A DNA stretch of 64,000 bases from Bradyrhizobium nivariense (GTDB lineage: Bacteria; Pseudomonadota; Alphaproteobacteria; Rhizobiales; Xanthobacteraceae), in the NCBI RefSeq assembly GCF_029846715.1, contig NZ_JARVWW010000014.1, positions 141,553 through 205,552 on the forward strand. The letters are read 5' to 3'. Positions within the stretch are counted from its first letter, which is position 1. Each line of letters opens with the position of its first letter. Under the pieces are notes generated by a model. The model did not search any database. It saw only the letters and a program-made list of their open reading frames with translations, and was not told the DNA's origin. Below, in pieces: positions 34,905-43,923 of this stretch. A program made the position numbers and the translations under genes.

Positions 34905-36347
34905 ATGTCTGCCTCTTCCTCCTCGATCAGCGATCCCGCCTATCTCCGTGCGCGCGCGATGGAGACGCTGTTCGAGCGGCTGGAAAACCTCTGCGAGGGC
35001 GCGATCGCGATCGACCGCGGCGGGCGGGTCGTCTATGTCAACGAAAAATATCTCGCCTCCCTCGGCCTCAAGCGCACCAGTGAAGCGATCGGCCGGCCGA
35101 TCGAGGAGGTCATTCCGAACAGCCTGATGCGGAAGGTGGCCGAGACCGGCGAGCCGATCCTGCTCGACATCATGGAGCTCGGCGGCGAGCAGCTCGTCGT
35201 CACCCGCATGCCGATCGAGGACGAGAACGGCAAGGTGATCGGCGCGATCGGCTTCGTGCTCTACGACCACCTCGAAAGCCTCAAGCCGTTGCTCGCCCGC
35301 GTGGCCCAGCTCGAGAGCGATCTGCGGCTGGCGCGGCGGCAATTGTCCAACCCCCGCGCGGCGCGCTTCACCTTCGCCGACTACGTCGGTACGACGCCGG
35401 GAATCGCGCAGGCCAAGGAGCTTGCAAGCCGCGCCGCGCGGCAGAGCGTCACGGTGCTCCTCACCGGCGAGACCGGAACGGGCAAGGAGATGCTGGCCCA
35501 GGCGATTCACAACGCCTCGTCCCGCGCGGAAAAGCCGTTCGTCAGCGTCAATGTCGCCGCGGTCCCCGACACGCTGATCGAATCGGAATTTTTCGGCACC
35601 GCGCCGGGCGCCTATACCGGCGCCGACCGCAGGGGGCGCGAGGGCAAGTTCCGCATCGCGGACGGCGGCACGCTGTTCCTCGACGAAATCGGCGAGATGC
35701 CGCTGCAATTGCAGGCCAAGCTGCTGCGTGTGCTCCAGGAGCGCGAGATCGAGCCGCTCGGCTCGGACAAGATCTCCAAGGTCGACCTACGCGTGGTCGC
35801 CGCCACCAATGTGGACCTGCGCAAGCGCGTCAGCGACGGCGCCTTCCGGCCCGACCTCTATTATCGTCTCAACGTCCTCTCGATCGATCTGCCGCCGCTG
35901 CGCCACTGCCTCGATGATCTCCCCGACATCTGCGCCCGGCTGCTCGAGGACATCAGCGCATCCGGCGATTACGTCAACGCCAGGATCACGCCGAGCGCGC
36001 TCGCCGCGCTCGCGCGCTACGACTGGCCGGGCAACGTCCGCGAGCTCCGCAACATCCTGGAGCGCGCGCTGATCCTCAGCGATTCCGGACGGCTGACCGG
36101 CGACGATGTCGCCCGCATCCTCCCCGTCGGCACCGAGGTGAGGCCCGCAGCGCCGGCGCGTCCGGGCGGGCTCGTGGTGCCCTATGCCGAAGCCGAGGCC
36201 GAGTTCGAGAAGCACACGCTCGAACAGGCGCTCGCCGCCAGCAACGGCCAGATCTCCGAGGCCGCCAGGATGCTGCGGATCTCGCGCGCGACCTTCTACA
36301 AGAAGCTCGCCAAGTTCGGCTTGGCCGCGGGACCGGCCTCCGTCTGA
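34905..36347 (+). CDS. PAS-domain sigma-54-dependent transcriptional activator
   Basis: A 480-residue enhancer-binding protein. An N-terminal PAS domain (about 20-130, GAIAIDRGGRVVYVNEKYL) likely senses a small ligand. The AAA+ domain has Walker A GETGTGKEM at 188-196, GAYTGADRRGREGKFR as the sigma-54 contact loop (GAYTGA in place of GAFTGA, a common functional variant), GGTLFLDEIGEMPLQLQ as Walker B and NVRELRNILERAL. The C-terminal Fis-type HTH is ISEAARMLRISRATFYKKL. It sits just upstream of a transporter and a CoA-transferase whose promoter has a good -24/-12 element, so it probably activates them when their substrate is present. Confidence 0.94.
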   Translation: MSASSSSISDPAYLRARAMETLFERLENLCEGAIAIDRGGRVVYVNEKYLASLGLKRTSEAIGRPIEEVIPNSLMRKVAETGEPILLDIMELGGEQLVVTRMPIEDENGKVIGAIGFVLYDHLESLKPLLARVAQLESDLRLARRQLSNPRAARFTFADYVGTTPGIAQAKELASRAARQSVTVLLTGETGTGKEMLAQAIHNASSRAEKPFVSVNVAAVPDTLIESEFFGTAPGAYTGADRRGREGKFRIADGGTLFLDEIGEMPLQLQAKLLRVLQEREIEPLGSDKISKVDLRVVAATNVDLRKRVSDGAFRPDLYYRLNVLSIDLPPLRHCLDDLPDICARLLEDISASGDYVNARITPSALAALARYDWPGNVRELRNILERALILSDSGRLTGDDVARILPVGTEVRPAAPARPGGLVVPYAEAEAEFEKHTLEQALAASNGQISEAARMLRISRATFYKKLAKFGLAAGPASV

Positions 36348-36364
36348 GTTTCGAGACACGGAAT

Positions 36365-36389
36365 TGTCCGGAGTCTCGGATTCCTGACA
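36365..36389. promoter_or_regulatory. candidate activator-binding inverted repeat
   Basis: TGTCCGGA (36365-36372) and TCCTGACA (36382-36389) are inverted with 7 of 8 positions matching and a 9-base spacer. The centre is about 90 bases upstream of the -24 element at 36468, within the range used by sigma-54 activators. A flanking CGAGAC..GTCTCG pair overlaps it. Probable upstream activating sequence for the adjacent PAS activator; not proven. Confidence 0.45.
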
Positions 36390-36467
36390 CGGTGCATCGC
36401 GGCTCCTCCCGGGCGCGAATGCGGGAATTGCCGTCTTTTCAGCCATTTTGCGCAAACCGACCGCATC

Positions 36468-36483
36468 TGGCGCGGACCTTGCT
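36468..36483 (+). promoter_or_regulatory. sigma-54 promoter for the MHS transporter / CoA-transferase operon
   Basis: TGGCGCGGACCTTGCT matches TGGCACG-N4-TTGCW at all positions but one, with GG (36469-36470) and GC (36481-36482) exactly 10 bases apart. Expected transcription start is near 36494, about 50 bases before the transporter ATG at 36544. The sigma-54 activator gene directly upstream makes the assignment strong. Confidence 0.8.
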
Positions 36484-36543
36484 CTTCGCTTTGCACAATG
36501 ACGCATGCTGCACATGCGCATTCGCAACCAGGGAGGATGCAAG

Positions 36544-37854
36544 ATGAGTGAAGCGATCACGGTCCATCAGCTTCAGGCCAAACAGCCCTCGCACGTCACG
36601 GTCGCCACCGCGAGCCTGATCGGCACGGCCATCGAATGGTATGATTTCTTCCTCTACGGCACCGCCGCGGCGCTGATCTTCAACAAGCTGTTCTTTCCCA
36701 ACTTCGACCCGATGATGGGAACGCTGCTGGCGTTCGCGACCTACGCGCTCGGCTTCATCGCGCGCCCGCTCGGCGGCGTCGTATTCGGCCATTACGGCGA
36801 CAAGATCGGCCGCAAGACCATGCTTTATCTGACGCTGCTGATCATGGGCGCGGCGACCGCGGCGATCGGATTCCTGCCGACCTACGAGACCGCCGGCATC
36901 TGGGCCGCGATCCTGCTCGTCACCTGCCGCCTGGTCCAGGGCTTCGGCCTCGGCGGCGAATGGGGCGGCGCGGTGCTGATGGCGGTCGAGCATGCGCCCG
37001 CGGACAAGAAAGGCTTTTACGGAAGCTGGCCGCAACTCGGCGCACCGCTCGGCCTCGTGCTCGGCACGCTGGTGTTCTCGGTTGTGTCCTCGATGCTGAC
37101 CGACGCGCAGCTCTTGGCCTGGGGCTGGCGCATCCCGTTCCTGTTCTCGATCGCGCTGGTGCTCGTGGGCCTGTGGATCCGCTTCACCATCGCGGAATCG
37201 CCGGAGTTCCAGAAGGTCAAGGACAGCAAGCAGGACGTCAAGATGCCGATCATCGAGGCGATCCGGATGTATCCCAAGAACATCCTGCTGGCGATGGGCG
37301 CGCGCTTTGCCGAAAACGGCTTCTTCTACATCTACGCCACCTTTGTGCTCGCCTACGCGACGCAGTCGCTCGGCATGAACAGGCCGGACATGCTCAACGG
37401 CGTGCTGATCGGCGCGGCGATCGAGACCTTCACCATTCCGGCCTTCGGTGCGCTCTCCGACCGCGTCGGGCGTCGACCAATCTACATTTTTGGCGCGGTG
37501 TTCTCGGCACTGATGTCGTTCCCGCTGTTCATGCTGCTGGCGACCAGGAATCCGCAATATGCCTGGATCGCGATCGTGCTCGGCCTCGCCATCGGTCATG
37601 CCGCCATGTACGGCCCGCAGGCGAGCTTCCTGTCGGAACTGTTCGGCACCAAGGTCCGCTACAGCGGCGTCTCGCTCGGCTACAACCTCGCCTCGATCTT
37701 CGCCGGCGCGCTGTCGCCGCTGATCGCGACGGGCCTGATGACGGCCTACGCGCCGGCAACCTGGCCGATCTCGCTGTACATGATCGCGCTGGCGATCATC
37801 ACCATCGTGTCGGTCTACTTCGCCACCGAAACACGCAAGATAGTTCAGCCCTGA
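36544..37854 (+). CDS. MFS transporter, metabolite:H+ symporter (MHS) family
   Basis: A 436-residue, 12-helix symporter. ASLIGTAIEWYDFFLYGTAA is the MHS first-helix signature, then GFIARPLGGVVFGHYGDKIG and RKTMLYLTLL as motif A. GFGLGGEWGGAVLMAVEHAP is also typical. MHS members carry organic acids, betaines or dicarboxylates with protons. GGGAGGATGCAAG precedes the ATG. It lies 113 bases upstream of the CoA-transferase gene on the same strand, and downstream of the sigma-54 promoter. Context suggests uptake of a short-chain organic acid that is then activated to its CoA ester. Confidence 0.93.
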   Translation: MSEAITVHQLQAKQPSHVTVATASLIGTAIEWYDFFLYGTAAALIFNKLFFPNFDPMMGTLLAFATYALGFIARPLGGVVFGHYGDKIGRKTMLYLTLLIMGAATAAIGFLPTYETAGIWAAILLVTCRLVQGFGLGGEWGGAVLMAVEHAPADKKGFYGSWPQLGAPLGLVLGTLVFSVVSSMLTDAQLLAWGWRIPFLFSIALVLVGLWIRFTIAESPEFQKVKDSKQDVKMPIIEAIRMYPKNILLAMGARFAENGFFYIYATFVLAYATQSLGMNRPDMLNGVLIGAAIETFTIPAFGALSDRVGRRPIYIFGAVFSALMSFPLFMLLATRNPQYAWIAIVLGLAIGHAAMYGPQASFLSELFGTKVRYSGVSLGYNLASIFAGALSPLIATGLMTAYAPATWPISLYMIALAIITIVSVYFATETRKIVQP

Positions 37855-37967
37855 ACGTCCCGACGATGCCTTCTGTCGCGAGGAGCAAGCTTTCCAGGGC
37901 TGCTCCTCGCGATAGGGGCAATACACAGCAACAACGGCATGCGGTCGAACAGATCGGGAGGAACGCC

Positions 37968-39989
37968 GTGAGCCATCACCCAGCTCTGCCTTACCTGCGC
38001 AATTCCGAGAAAGGCAAGGTCGTCACGGCGGCCGAAGCGGTCATGCTGATCCGCGACGGCGACACGGTGGCGACCGGCGGCTTCGTCGGCATCGGCTTTG
38101 CCGAGGAGATCGCGGTCGCGCTGGAGGAGCTCTATCTCGCCAACGAGGGCGATGCGCCCTACACGCAGGGCAAGCCGCGCAACCTCGCACTGGTCTATGC
38201 CGCGGGCCAGGGCGACGGCAAGCATCGCGGCCTCAATCATTTCGCCCATGAAGGCCTGGTGCGCCGCGTGATTGGCGGCCATTGGGGCCTTGCACCGAAA
38301 TTACAGCAGCTCGCGATCGCCAACCAGATCGAGGCCTACAACCTGCCCCAAGGCGTTATCACGCATCTGTTCCGCGACATCGCCGCGCATCGTCCGGCAC
38401 ATATCACCCGCGTCGGCATCGGCACGTTCGTCGATCCCAGGCACGGCGGCGGCAAGCTGAACGCTCGCACCACCGAAGAGCTTGTGGAGCTGATCACGAT
38501 CGGCGGCGAGGAGTGCCTGCTCTACAAGGCGTTTCCGATCGACATCGGGATCATCCGCGCCACCACCGGCGATCCCGACGGCAACCTCACCATGGAGAAG
38601 GAGGCGCTGACGCTGGAGGCGCTCGCCATCGCGATGGCCGCGCATAATTCCGGCGGCATCGTCATCGCCCAGGTCGAACGCGTGGCCGAGGGCGGCAGTC
38701 TCAATCCGCGCCAGGTCAAGATTCCCGGCATTCTCGTCGATTGTGTCGTCGTGGCGAAGCCGGAGAACCATTGGCAGACCTTTGGCACGCAGTACAATCC
38801 GGCCTTCTCGAGCGAGATCCGCGTCCGCGCCGCCTCACTGCCGGTGATGCCGGTCAGCGAGCGCAAGATCATCGCCCGGCGCGCCGCCCTCGAGCTCAAG
38901 GCCAACAGCGTCGTCAATCTCGGCATCGGCATGCCCGAGGGGATCGCCTCGGTCGCCAATGAGGAGCGGATCATCGACCTCATCACGCTGACGGCGGAGC
39001 CGGGCGTGATCGGCGGCATCCCCGCGAGCGGCATCGATTTTGGCGCGGCGATCAACACGCAGGCGGTGATCGACCAGCCGTATCAGTTCGACTTCTACGA
39101 CGGCGGCGGTCTCGACGCCGCCTTCCTCGGTCTCGCCCAGGTGGACCGCGCCGGCAATCTCAATGTCAGCAAGTTCGGCCCGAAGCTTGCGGGTGCCGGC
39201 GGCTTCATCAACATCAGCCAGAATGCCAAAGAGGTCGTGTTCGTCGGCACGTTCGGCGCGGGCAAGCAGCGCATTGCGGTGAATGACGGGAAACTCGTCA
39301 TCCTCAATGAGGCGACATCACGCAAATTCGTCGACAAGGTCGAACACGTCACCTTCAGCGGCCCGTTTGCCGCCGCGCGGCGGCAACGCACGCTGTATGT
39401 CACCGAACGCTGTGTGTTCGAGCTGCGGCCTGACGGACTCGAGCTCACGGAGGTCGCACCCGGCATCGACATCGAGCGCGATATCCTGCGCCTGATGGAT
39501 TTCAAGCCGCTGATCCGGCGCGATCCCGCAGCGATGGACGACCGCATCTTCCGCGACGGCCTCATGGACCTGCGCGAGCGCCTGCTCACCATCCCGCTCG
39601 ACCAACGCTTCACGCTGGACGAGCAGCAGAACCTGTTCTTCGTCAACCTGGAACGCTATCCGCTGCGCAGCAGGTGCGAGATCGACACCATCGCGGCCAT
39701 CGTCGAGGCGAGGCTCGCCCCGCTCGGCCGCCGGGTCTACGCCATCGTCAATTATGACAATTTTTCCATCCTGCCGGAGCTGATGGACGAATATTCGGCG
39801 ATGGTGCGCAGCCTCGTCGATCGCTTCTATTCCGGCGTGTCGCGTTACACCACGTCGGGCTTCCTGCGCATCAAGCTTGGCGAAGCCCTGGAGAAGCGCG
39901 GCGTTGCGCCGCATATCTTCGAGAGTCCGGACGAGGCGCGGTCGGACTGGCGTCAGGTCGAGGGCGTTAAGCTCAGCCGGAAGGTTTAA
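37968..39989 (+). CDS. acyl-CoA:acetate/3-ketoacid CoA-transferase, fused alpha-beta
   Basis: A 673-residue family I CoA-transferase with alpha and beta halves fused, as in YdiF and propionate/acetoacetate CoA-transferases. The alpha half has DGDTVATGGFVGIGFAEEIA; the beta half has NLGIGMPEGIASVANEE and the catalytic Glu344 in TLTAEPGVIGGIPASG, which forms the glutamyl-CoA intermediate. It begins with GTG at 37968, preceded by GGGAGGAACGCC; the frame stays open far upstream inside the transporter gene but that part is not family-like. Its substrate is unknown; the partner transporter and PAS activator suggest an organic acid. Confidence 0.93.
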   Translation: MSHHPALPYLRNSEKGKVVTAAEAVMLIRDGDTVATGGFVGIGFAEEIAVALEELYLANEGDAPYTQGKPRNLALVYAAGQGDGKHRGLNHFAHEGLVRRVIGGHWGLAPKLQQLAIANQIEAYNLPQGVITHLFRDIAAHRPAHITRVGIGTFVDPRHGGGKLNARTTEELVELITIGGEECLLYKAFPIDIGIIRATTGDPDGNLTMEKEALTLEALAIAMAAHNSGGIVIAQVERVAEGGSLNPRQVKIPGILVDCVVVAKPENHWQTFGTQYNPAFSSEIRVRAASLPVMPVSERKIIARRAALELKANSVVNLGIGMPEGIASVANEERIIDLITLTAEPGVIGGIPASGIDFGAAINTQAVIDQPYQFDFYDGGGLDAAFLGLAQVDRAGNLNVSKFGPKLAGAGGFINISQNAKEVVFVGTFGAGKQRIAVNDGKLVILNEATSRKFVDKVEHVTFSGPFAAARRQRTLYVTERCVFELRPDGLELTEVAPGIDIERDILRLMDFKPLIRRDPAAMDDRIFRDGLMDLRERLLTIPLDQRFTLDEQQNLFFVNLERYPLRSRCEIDTIAAIVEARLAPLGRRVYAIVNYDNFSILPELMDEYSAMVRSLVDRFYSGVSRYTTSGFLRIKLGEALEKRGVAPHIFESPDEARSDWRQVEGVKLSRKV

Positions 39990-40054
39990 TTGCAATGTTC
40001 GTACCGTTGTGCAAATCGCTATTGCCGAGAGGCTTTAAATCGGGAGGGACCATC

Positions 40055-41239
40055 GTGCGTCGTTCACTCATCATAACAACAACCATCCTCGCCATCGCCG
40101 CGGGCACCTCCGCAAAGGCCGACGATCTCAAGGTCGCGCTGATCTACGGCAAGACCGGCCCGCTCGAGGCCTATGCCAAGCAGACCGAGACCGGCCTGCA
40201 AATGGGTTTTGAATACGCCACCAAGGGCACCATGACGCTCGACGGTCGCAAGATCGTCGTCATCACCAAGGACGACCAGGGCAAGCCGGATCTCTCCAAG
40301 GCCGCGCTCGCGGAAGCCTATCAGGACGACAAGGCCGACATCGCGATCGGCACGACCTCGTCGGCCGCGGCACTCGCGATCCTGCCCGTCGCCGAGGAGA
40401 ACAAGAAGATCCTGATCGTCGAGCCCGCGGTCGCGGATCAGATTACCGGCGAGAAGTGGAATCGCTACATCTTCCGCACCGCGCGCAACTCGTCGCAGGA
40501 CGCGATCTCCAACGCAGTCGCGATCGGCAAGCAGGGCGTCACCGTGGCGACGCTGGCGCAGGACTACGCGTTCGGCCGCGACGGCGTCGCCGCCTTCAAG
40601 GAGGCGCTCGCCAAGACCGGCGCGACGCTCGCCGCCGAAGAATATGCCCCGACCTCCACCACCGACTTCACGGCGGTCGGCCAGCGCCTGTTCGACGCGC
40701 TGAAGGACAAGCCGGGCCGCAAGGTGATCTGGGTGATCTGGGCCGGCGCCGGCAATCCTCTGGCAAAGCTCCAGGACATGGATCCGAAGCGCTACGGCAT
40801 CGAACTGTCCACCGGCGGCAACATCCTGCCGGCGCTCGCCGCCTACAAGGGCCTGCCCGGCATGGAAGGCGCGACCTACTATTTCTATGCGATCCCGAAG
40901 AACCCGGTAAACGACTGGCTGGTCGCCGAGCACCAGAAGCGCTTCAACGCACCGCCGGACTTCTTCACTGCGGGTGGCTTCGCCGCCGCGATGTCCGTCG
41001 TCGCCGCCGTCACCAAGGCGAAGTCGACCGACACCGAGAAGCTGATATCAGCGATGGAAGGCCTGGAGTTCGACACGCCGAAGGGCAAGATGATGTTCCG
41101 CAAGGAGGACCATCAGGCGCTCCAGAGCATGTATCACTTCAAGGTCAAGGTCGATCCGAACGTCGCCTGGGCCGTGCTCGAGCCGGTGCGCGAGCTGAAG
41201 ATCGAGGACATGGACGTTCCGGTCCGCAACAAGCGGTAG
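40055..41239 (+). CDS. branched-chain amino-acid type ABC transporter substrate-binding protein
   Basis: About 394 residues, Peripla_BP_6 family. It starts with GTG at 40055 after GGGAGGG; the signal peptide is VRRSLIITTTILAIAAGTSA with cleavage near AKA. The mature protein opens ADDLKVALIYGKTGPLEAYA and has GTTSSAAALAILPVAEENKK, the ligand-binding serine/threonine region. It heads the complete Liv-type operon (livG-F-H-M) 166 bases downstream, with a palindromic repeat in between. It follows the CoA-transferase by 65 bases, so read-through from the sigma-54 promoter is possible. The ligand could be an amino acid, an aromatic acid or an amide. Confidence 0.92.
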   Translation: MRRSLIITTTILAIAAGTSAKADDLKVALIYGKTGPLEAYAKQTETGLQMGFEYATKGTMTLDGRKIVVITKDDQGKPDLSKAALAEAYQDDKADIAIGTTSSAAALAILPVAEENKKILIVEPAVADQITGEKWNRYIFRTARNSSQDAISNAVAIGKQGVTVATLAQDYAFGRDGVAAFKEALAKTGATLAAEEYAPTSTTDFTAVGQRLFDALKDKPGRKVIWVIWAGAGNPLAKLQDMDPKRYGIELSTGGNILPALAAYKGLPGMEGATYYFYAIPKNPVNDWLVAEHQKRFNAPPDFFTAGGFAAAMSVVAAVTKAKSTDTEKLISAMEGLEFDTPKGKMMFRKEDHQALQSMYHFKVKVDPNVAWAVLEPVRELKIEDMDVPVRNKR

Positions 41240-41249
41240 GTGCTTCTTC

Positions 41250-41356
41250 ACCTCTCCCGCTTGCGGGAGAGGCCGGGAGAGGGCTTTATCCTCTTGGGGT
41301 TCTCGATTGCTGAGACACCCTCTCCCCGACCCTCCCCCGCAAGCGGGGGAGGGGGT
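41250..41356. repeat. paired hairpin repeat CCTCTCCCGC-TTGCGGGAGAGG / CCTCCCCCGCAAGCGGGGGAGG
   Basis: Two perfect hairpins, at 41251-41272 and about 41331-41352, separated by GCCGGGAGAGGGCTTTATCC and a spacer; the two halves can also pair with each other. It sits between the binding-protein gene and livG and would reduce livG-F-H-M transcription relative to the binding protein, or stabilise its mRNA end. A repeat class common in many proteobacteria. Confidence 0.82.
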
Positions 41357-41405
41357 GCAGCGTGATCGCGGAAACATCTTCCTCTCATCATTCGCCAGAT
41401 TTCCC

Positions 41406-42197
41406 ATGACGCTGACCCTCGAAACCCGCGACCTCACCATCCGCTTCGGCGGTCATGTCGCGGTCAACAGCGTCACCTGCAGCTTCCGCCCCGGCGAGCT
41501 CACCGCGATCGTCGGCCCGAACGGCGCCGGCAAGACCACCTATTTCAACCTGATCTCAGGCCAGCTCCGCGCATCGAGCGGCAGCATCCTGTTCGACGGC
41601 ATAGACATCACCCAGCATTCGGCGCCGATGCGGACGCGCGCAGGCCTGGGGCGCGCCTTCCAGCTCACCAATCTCTTTCCGAACCTCTCGGTGGAGGAAA
41701 ACGTCCGCCTCGCCGTGCAGGCTGCTGGTGGCACGCATTACGACATGCTGCGGCCCTGGATGGTCCGCGGTGACCTGATCGCCCGCGCCGATGCGATTCT
41801 GGATCAGGTCGCGCTCGGCGGCCGCCGCGGCGTGGCCGCAACCGCACTGTCGCATGGCGACCAGCGCAAGCTCGAGGTCGCGCTGATGATCGCGCTCGAG
41901 CCGAAGGTGTTCATGTTCGACGAGCCGACCGCAGGCATGAGCATCGACGAGGTGCCGGTTGTGTTGAACCTGATCGCGCAGCTCAAGCAGGACAAGAGCA
42001 AGATCATTCTCCTGGTCGAGCACAAGATGGACGTCGTCCGTTCGCTCGCCGACCGCATCATCGTGCTGCATAACGGGCAACTTGTTGCGGACGGTCCGCC
42101 GGCCGAGGTGATTGCGTCACCGATCGTGCAGGAAGCCTATCTGGGCGTCGCACCCAAGAAAGCTGAAGGGCAGAAAGCTGCAGGGAGCGCAGCATGA
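41406..42197 (+). CDS. livG: Liv-type ABC transporter ATP-binding protein (LivG)
   Basis: About 263 residues. Walker A is IVGPNGAGKTTYFNLISG, the Q-loop region holds GLGRAFQLTNLFPNLSVEEN, the signature is ALSHGDQRKLEVALMIA (SHGDQ, a LivG-typical variant of LSGGQ), Walker B is VFMFDEPTAGMSIDEVP and the H-loop is LLVEHKMDVV. It powers uptake through LivHM. I chose ATG 41406 (MTLTLETRDL). The stop overlaps the livF start by 4 bases (ATGA), so the genes are coupled. Confidence 0.94.
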   Translation: MTLTLETRDLTIRFGGHVAVNSVTCSFRPGELTAIVGPNGAGKTTYFNLISGQLRASSGSILFDGIDITQHSAPMRTRAGLGRAFQLTNLFPNLSVEENVRLAVQAAGGTHYDMLRPWMVRGDLIARADAILDQVALGGRRGVAATALSHGDQRKLEVALMIALEPKVFMFDEPTAGMSIDEVPVVLNLIAQLKQDKSKIILLVEHKMDVVRSLADRIIVLHNGQLVADGPPAEVIASPIVQEAYLGVAPKKAEGQKAAGSAA

Positions 42198-42916
42198 CCG
42201 ATCTGTTAAAGCTCTCCGGCGTGCACACCCATATCGGCCGCTATCACATTCTCCAGGGCATCGATCTCGCTGTCGCGCAGGGGCAGACCACGATGCTGCT
42301 CGGCCGCAACGGCGCGGGCAAGACCACGACATTGCGCACCGTCATGGGCCTCTGGCAGGCCTCCTCCGGCGAGATCAGCCTCGCCGGCGAGCGCATCGAG
42401 AGCCGTGCGACGCCCGACATCGCGCGGCTCGGCGTCGGCTACGTGCCGGAGAGCATGGCGGTGTTTTCCGACCTCACGGTGAAGGAAAATCTGGTGCTGG
42501 CGGCGCGCGACGGACCGCTCGACGACGCCCAGCTCGACTGGATTTTTGGCTTCTTCCCCGCGCTACGCCGGTTCTGGCTGTCGCGCGCGGGAAGTCTCTC
42601 GGGCGGACAGAAGCAGATGTTGTCCATCGCCCGCGCCATCGTCGAACCGCGCAAGCTCTTGCTGATCGACGAGCCGACCAAGGGGCTGGCTCCGGCGATC
42701 GTGATGGCGCTGATCGAGTGCCTGAAGGAGATCAAGCGTAAGGGCGCCACCATCCTGCTGGTCGAGCAGAATTTCTTTGCCGCCCGCGAGCTCGGCGACA
42801 ACGTGCTCGTGATGGACAACGGCACCATCGTCCATCGCGGCGAGATGGCGGCGCTCGCCGCCGACGTGCCGTTGCAGGAGCGGCTGCTCGGCCTGAGCCT
42901 GGAGGCGCATCAGTGA
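42194..42916 (+). CDS. livF: Liv-type ABC transporter ATP-binding protein (LivF)
   Basis: A 240-residue second ATPase of the importer. Walker A MLLGRNGAGKTTTLRTVMGL, signature SLSGGQKQMLSIARAI, Walker B LLLIDEPTKGLAPAIV and H-loop LLVEQNFFAAREL. The family signature VGYVPESMAVFSDLTVKENL is present. It overlaps livG by 4 bases and livH by 4 bases (GTGA), a tightly coupled operon. Confidence 0.94.
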   Translation: MTDLLKLSGVHTHIGRYHILQGIDLAVAQGQTTMLLGRNGAGKTTTLRTVMGLWQASSGEISLAGERIESRATPDIARLGVGYVPESMAVFSDLTVKENLVLAARDGPLDDAQLDWIFGFFPALRRFWLSRAGSLSGGQKQMLSIARAIVEPRKLLLIDEPTKGLAPAIVMALIECLKEIKRKGATILLVEQNFFAARELGDNVLVMDNGTIVHRGEMAALAADVPLQERLLGLSLEAHQ

Positions 42917-43923
42917 CTGAACTCGCCGCAACCGATCCGCTGCCGAAGCCGAAGCGCGACATCGCGCCGATCCTGCTGCCGATCGCGGTCGCACTCGTGA
43001 TGATCCCGCTGATCGGCTCCCCCAGCACATGGCTGACGCTGACGGCCGCGAGCCTCGCGATGGGCATGATGATCTTCATCATGGCCTCCGGGCTCACACT
43101 CGTGTTCGGCCTGATGGACGTGCTCAATTTCGGCCATGGCGCCTTCATCGCGGTCGGCGCCTATGTCGCAACCCTGGTGCTGGCGCCATTCGCGGCCTCG
43201 CTTCAGGCGGATTCGCTGTGGATGAATCTCGCGGTGCTGGCGCCGGCGGCATTGCTGTCGATGGCGGTTTCCGGTGCGCTCGGCCTGATCGTCGAGCGTG
43301 TGCTGATCCTGCCCGTCTACGGCCAGCATCTGAAGCAGATCCTGATGACGACGGGCGGCCTGATCGTCGCCGAGCAGACGCTCTATGCGGTGTGGGGGCC
43401 GCAGATCATCCCGACGCCGCTGCCGACGTCGCTGCGCGGCTCCTTCATCCTCGGCGACGTCGCGATCGCGAAATACCGCGTGCTGGCGATGCTGATCGGC
43501 CTCGTCGTCTTCATCGCGATCCAGCTCGTGCTCAACCGGACCAAGCTCGGGCTTCTGATCCGCGCCGGCGTCGAGAACCGCGAGATGGTCGAGGCGCTCG
43601 GCTATCGCATCCGCCGCCTGTTCCTCGGCGTGTTCATGACGGGATCGGCGCTGGCCGGCCTCGGCGGCGTGATGTGGGCGCTGTATCGCGAGCAGGTGCA
43701 CGCCTCCATGAGCGACGACCTCACCGTCTTGATCTTCATCGTCGTCATCATCGGCGGCCTCGGCTCGATCGGCGGCTGCTTCATCGGCGCGATCCTGGTG
43801 GCGATGATCGCCAATTACGGCGGCTTCCTGGTGCCGAAACTCGCCCTCGTCTCCAACATTCTGCTGATGGTCGCCATTCTGATGTGGCGGCCGCGCGGCC
43901 TCTATGCGGTGACCAGCCGATGA
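42913..43923 (+). CDS. livH: Liv-type ABC transporter permease (LivH)
   Basis: A 336-residue inner-membrane protein with about eight hydrophobic segments. LAMGMMIFIMASGLTLVFGL and MDVLNFGHGAFIAVGAYV are the LivH signature. The C-terminal half has VGVENREMV-like RAGVENREMVEALGYRIRRL, the ATPase-contact loop, and IFIVVIIGGLGSIGGCFIGA. It starts with GTG at 42913, inside the end of livF, and overlaps livM by 4 bases. The N-terminal extension before the first helix (about 35 residues) is somewhat longer than in E. coli LivH. Confidence 0.93.
   Translation: MTELAATDPLPKPKRDIAPILLPIAVALVMIPLIGSPSTWLTLTAASLAMGMMIFIMASGLTLVFGLMDVLNFGHGAFIAVGAYVATLVLAPFAASLQADSLWMNLAVLAPAALLSMAVSGALGLIVERVLILPVYGQHLKQILMTTGGLIVAEQTLYAVWGPQIIPTPLPTSLRGSFILGDVAIAKYRVLAMLIGLVVFIAIQLVLNRTKLGLLIRAGVENREMVEALGYRIRRLFLGVFMTGSALAGLGGVMWALYREQVHASMSDDLTVLIFIVVIIGGLGSIGGCFIGAILVAMIANYGGFLVPKLALVSNILLMVAILMWRPRGLYAVTSR

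Noticed and set aside
36960..37967. N-terminal extension of the CoA-transferase frame inside the transporter gene
   Set aside because: The extension is out of frame with the transporter, has no family similarity, and a strong ribosome site precedes the GTG at 37968.
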